Made by a program: the position numbers and the translations under genes
Notes under the pieces: generated by a model
Databases searched by the model: none
Told to the model about the DNA's origin: nothing
Seen by the model: the letters and a program-made list of their open reading frames with translations, nothing else
NCBI GenBank assembly: GCA_031763025.1
Contig: JASSKH010000002.1
Span: forward strand, 1,604,929-1,668,928
Source: Macrocystis pyrifera
Lineage: Eukaryota; Sar; Phaeophyceae; Laminariales; Laminariaceae
Length of the DNA: 64,000 nt
Direction: 5' to 3'
Shown here: piece by piece, positions 63,472 through 64,000 of the stretch
Numbering within the stretch: the stretch's first letter is position 1
How the letters are laid out: each line of letters begins with the position of its first letter

Positions 63472-63723
63472 TAGTGTCTTTTGATTCACTCACTTACAAC
63501 ATATATCTATTAGACACACGAGGTAAATGCGGCGTATATACATGCCGGCAAAACATTGCAAGTTGCTTTTTTTCACGCTGATACGCACAGCAGTACGCCT
63601 GGTAGAAGCGTCACACTCAGAAAGCGGCCACCTGTTGGAGAAAGAAGCGCACACAAAACGCTTGTATAACCCCCACGGCCTAATAAAAAATTGAAAGATA
63701 TATACTTTTGACCCTTGTAAAAA

Positions 63724-63881
63724 CGGCAGTCCCATATAGGGGACAAACCCACTCAAATTTCAAGTAGTTTGTCCCAAACCACTCAAATTTGAAGTAGTTT
63801 GTCCCAGACCACTCAAATTTCAAGTAGTTTGTCCCCGAAGGTGTCAATTGGGCGTGCTGTTTGTTGGACACTGCTGTGTAG
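63724..63881. mobile_element. Fold-B element with amplified arm
   Basis: CGGCAGTCCCATATAGGGGA opens it; then the AAGTAGTTTGTCCCARACCA / CTCAAATTT segment is repeated three times before a decayed right end. Confidence 0.7.
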
Positions 63882-63904
63882 GTGCAGTTCTGCACCACGC
63901 TGTC

Positions 63905-64000
63905 CTAAAATATATAGGGACCACTTATATTATAAACTATTTAACGTACAACATTGTTATATTTAGGGACGTAGTTGCAGTTGAGAAGCTACCACTGCTG
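63905..64000. repeat. GGGACC repeat unit
   Basis: TGTCCTAAAATATATAGGGA, CCACTTATATTATAAACTA and TATATTTAGGGACGTAGTTG resemble the 17.9-kb array unit; continues to the window edge. Confidence 0.5.

Overview
This window is nuclear DNA from a eukaryote with a large, repeat-rich genome. There are no bacterial-style operons. Protein-coding pieces are short, far apart and bounded by GT/AG splice signals, and most of the sequence is transposable elements, satellites and microsatellites. The lineage cannot be fixed from the sequence; an alga or other protist is my guess.

Two protein-coding loci stand out. (1) A split gene on the + strand runs from about 12.98 to 30.93 kb. Six short exons (12978-13090, 15057-15234, 16815-16973, 20590-20740, 22898-22965, 24518-24649) join with matching codon phase into about 267 residues holding seven hydrophobic segments, so they look like a seven-transmembrane (7TM) protein. 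Two further phase-compatible exons (28879-29049, 30760-30933) would add a Gly/Ser/Asn/Gln-rich tail. The 5' end was not found and I do not recognise the family. (2) A degenerate locus at 40.56-43.04 kb holds pieces of a PIF1-type DNA helicase fused to a domain that looks like a ubiquitin-specific protease (peptidase C19), with the middle of the helicase missing.

The rest is repeats. About 40 copies of a roughly 105-bp TA-flanked inverted-repeat element (here MITE-A, a miniature inverted-repeat transposable element) are spread from end to end, several nested in one another. There are six clear copies and one diverged copy of a tRNA-headed SINE (SINE-T); about a dozen copies of a roughly 70-bp foldback element (Fold-B); an A-tailed retroposon with a hairpin (Retro-H, four copies); a family whose 3' ends run into long C homopolymers (Poly-C element, eight or more copies); and an element found only inside MITE-A copies (Ins-G). 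Satellite arrays include about twenty CACGTG palindromes in one intron, a TACCCGGGTA array, a 120-bp GGTACCG-rich array and two GGT-rich strand-asymmetric tracts of 0.7 and 3.5 kb.

By region: 0-12.9 kb, repeats and unrecognised DNA; 12.9-31 kb, the 7TM gene, whose 1.5-4.2 kb introns are full of repeats; 31-37.4 kb, a MITE cluster and satellites; 37.4-46.5 kb, possible transmembrane exons and the helicase-protease locus; 46.5-64 kb, MITEs, GGT-rich tracts and retroposon remnants.
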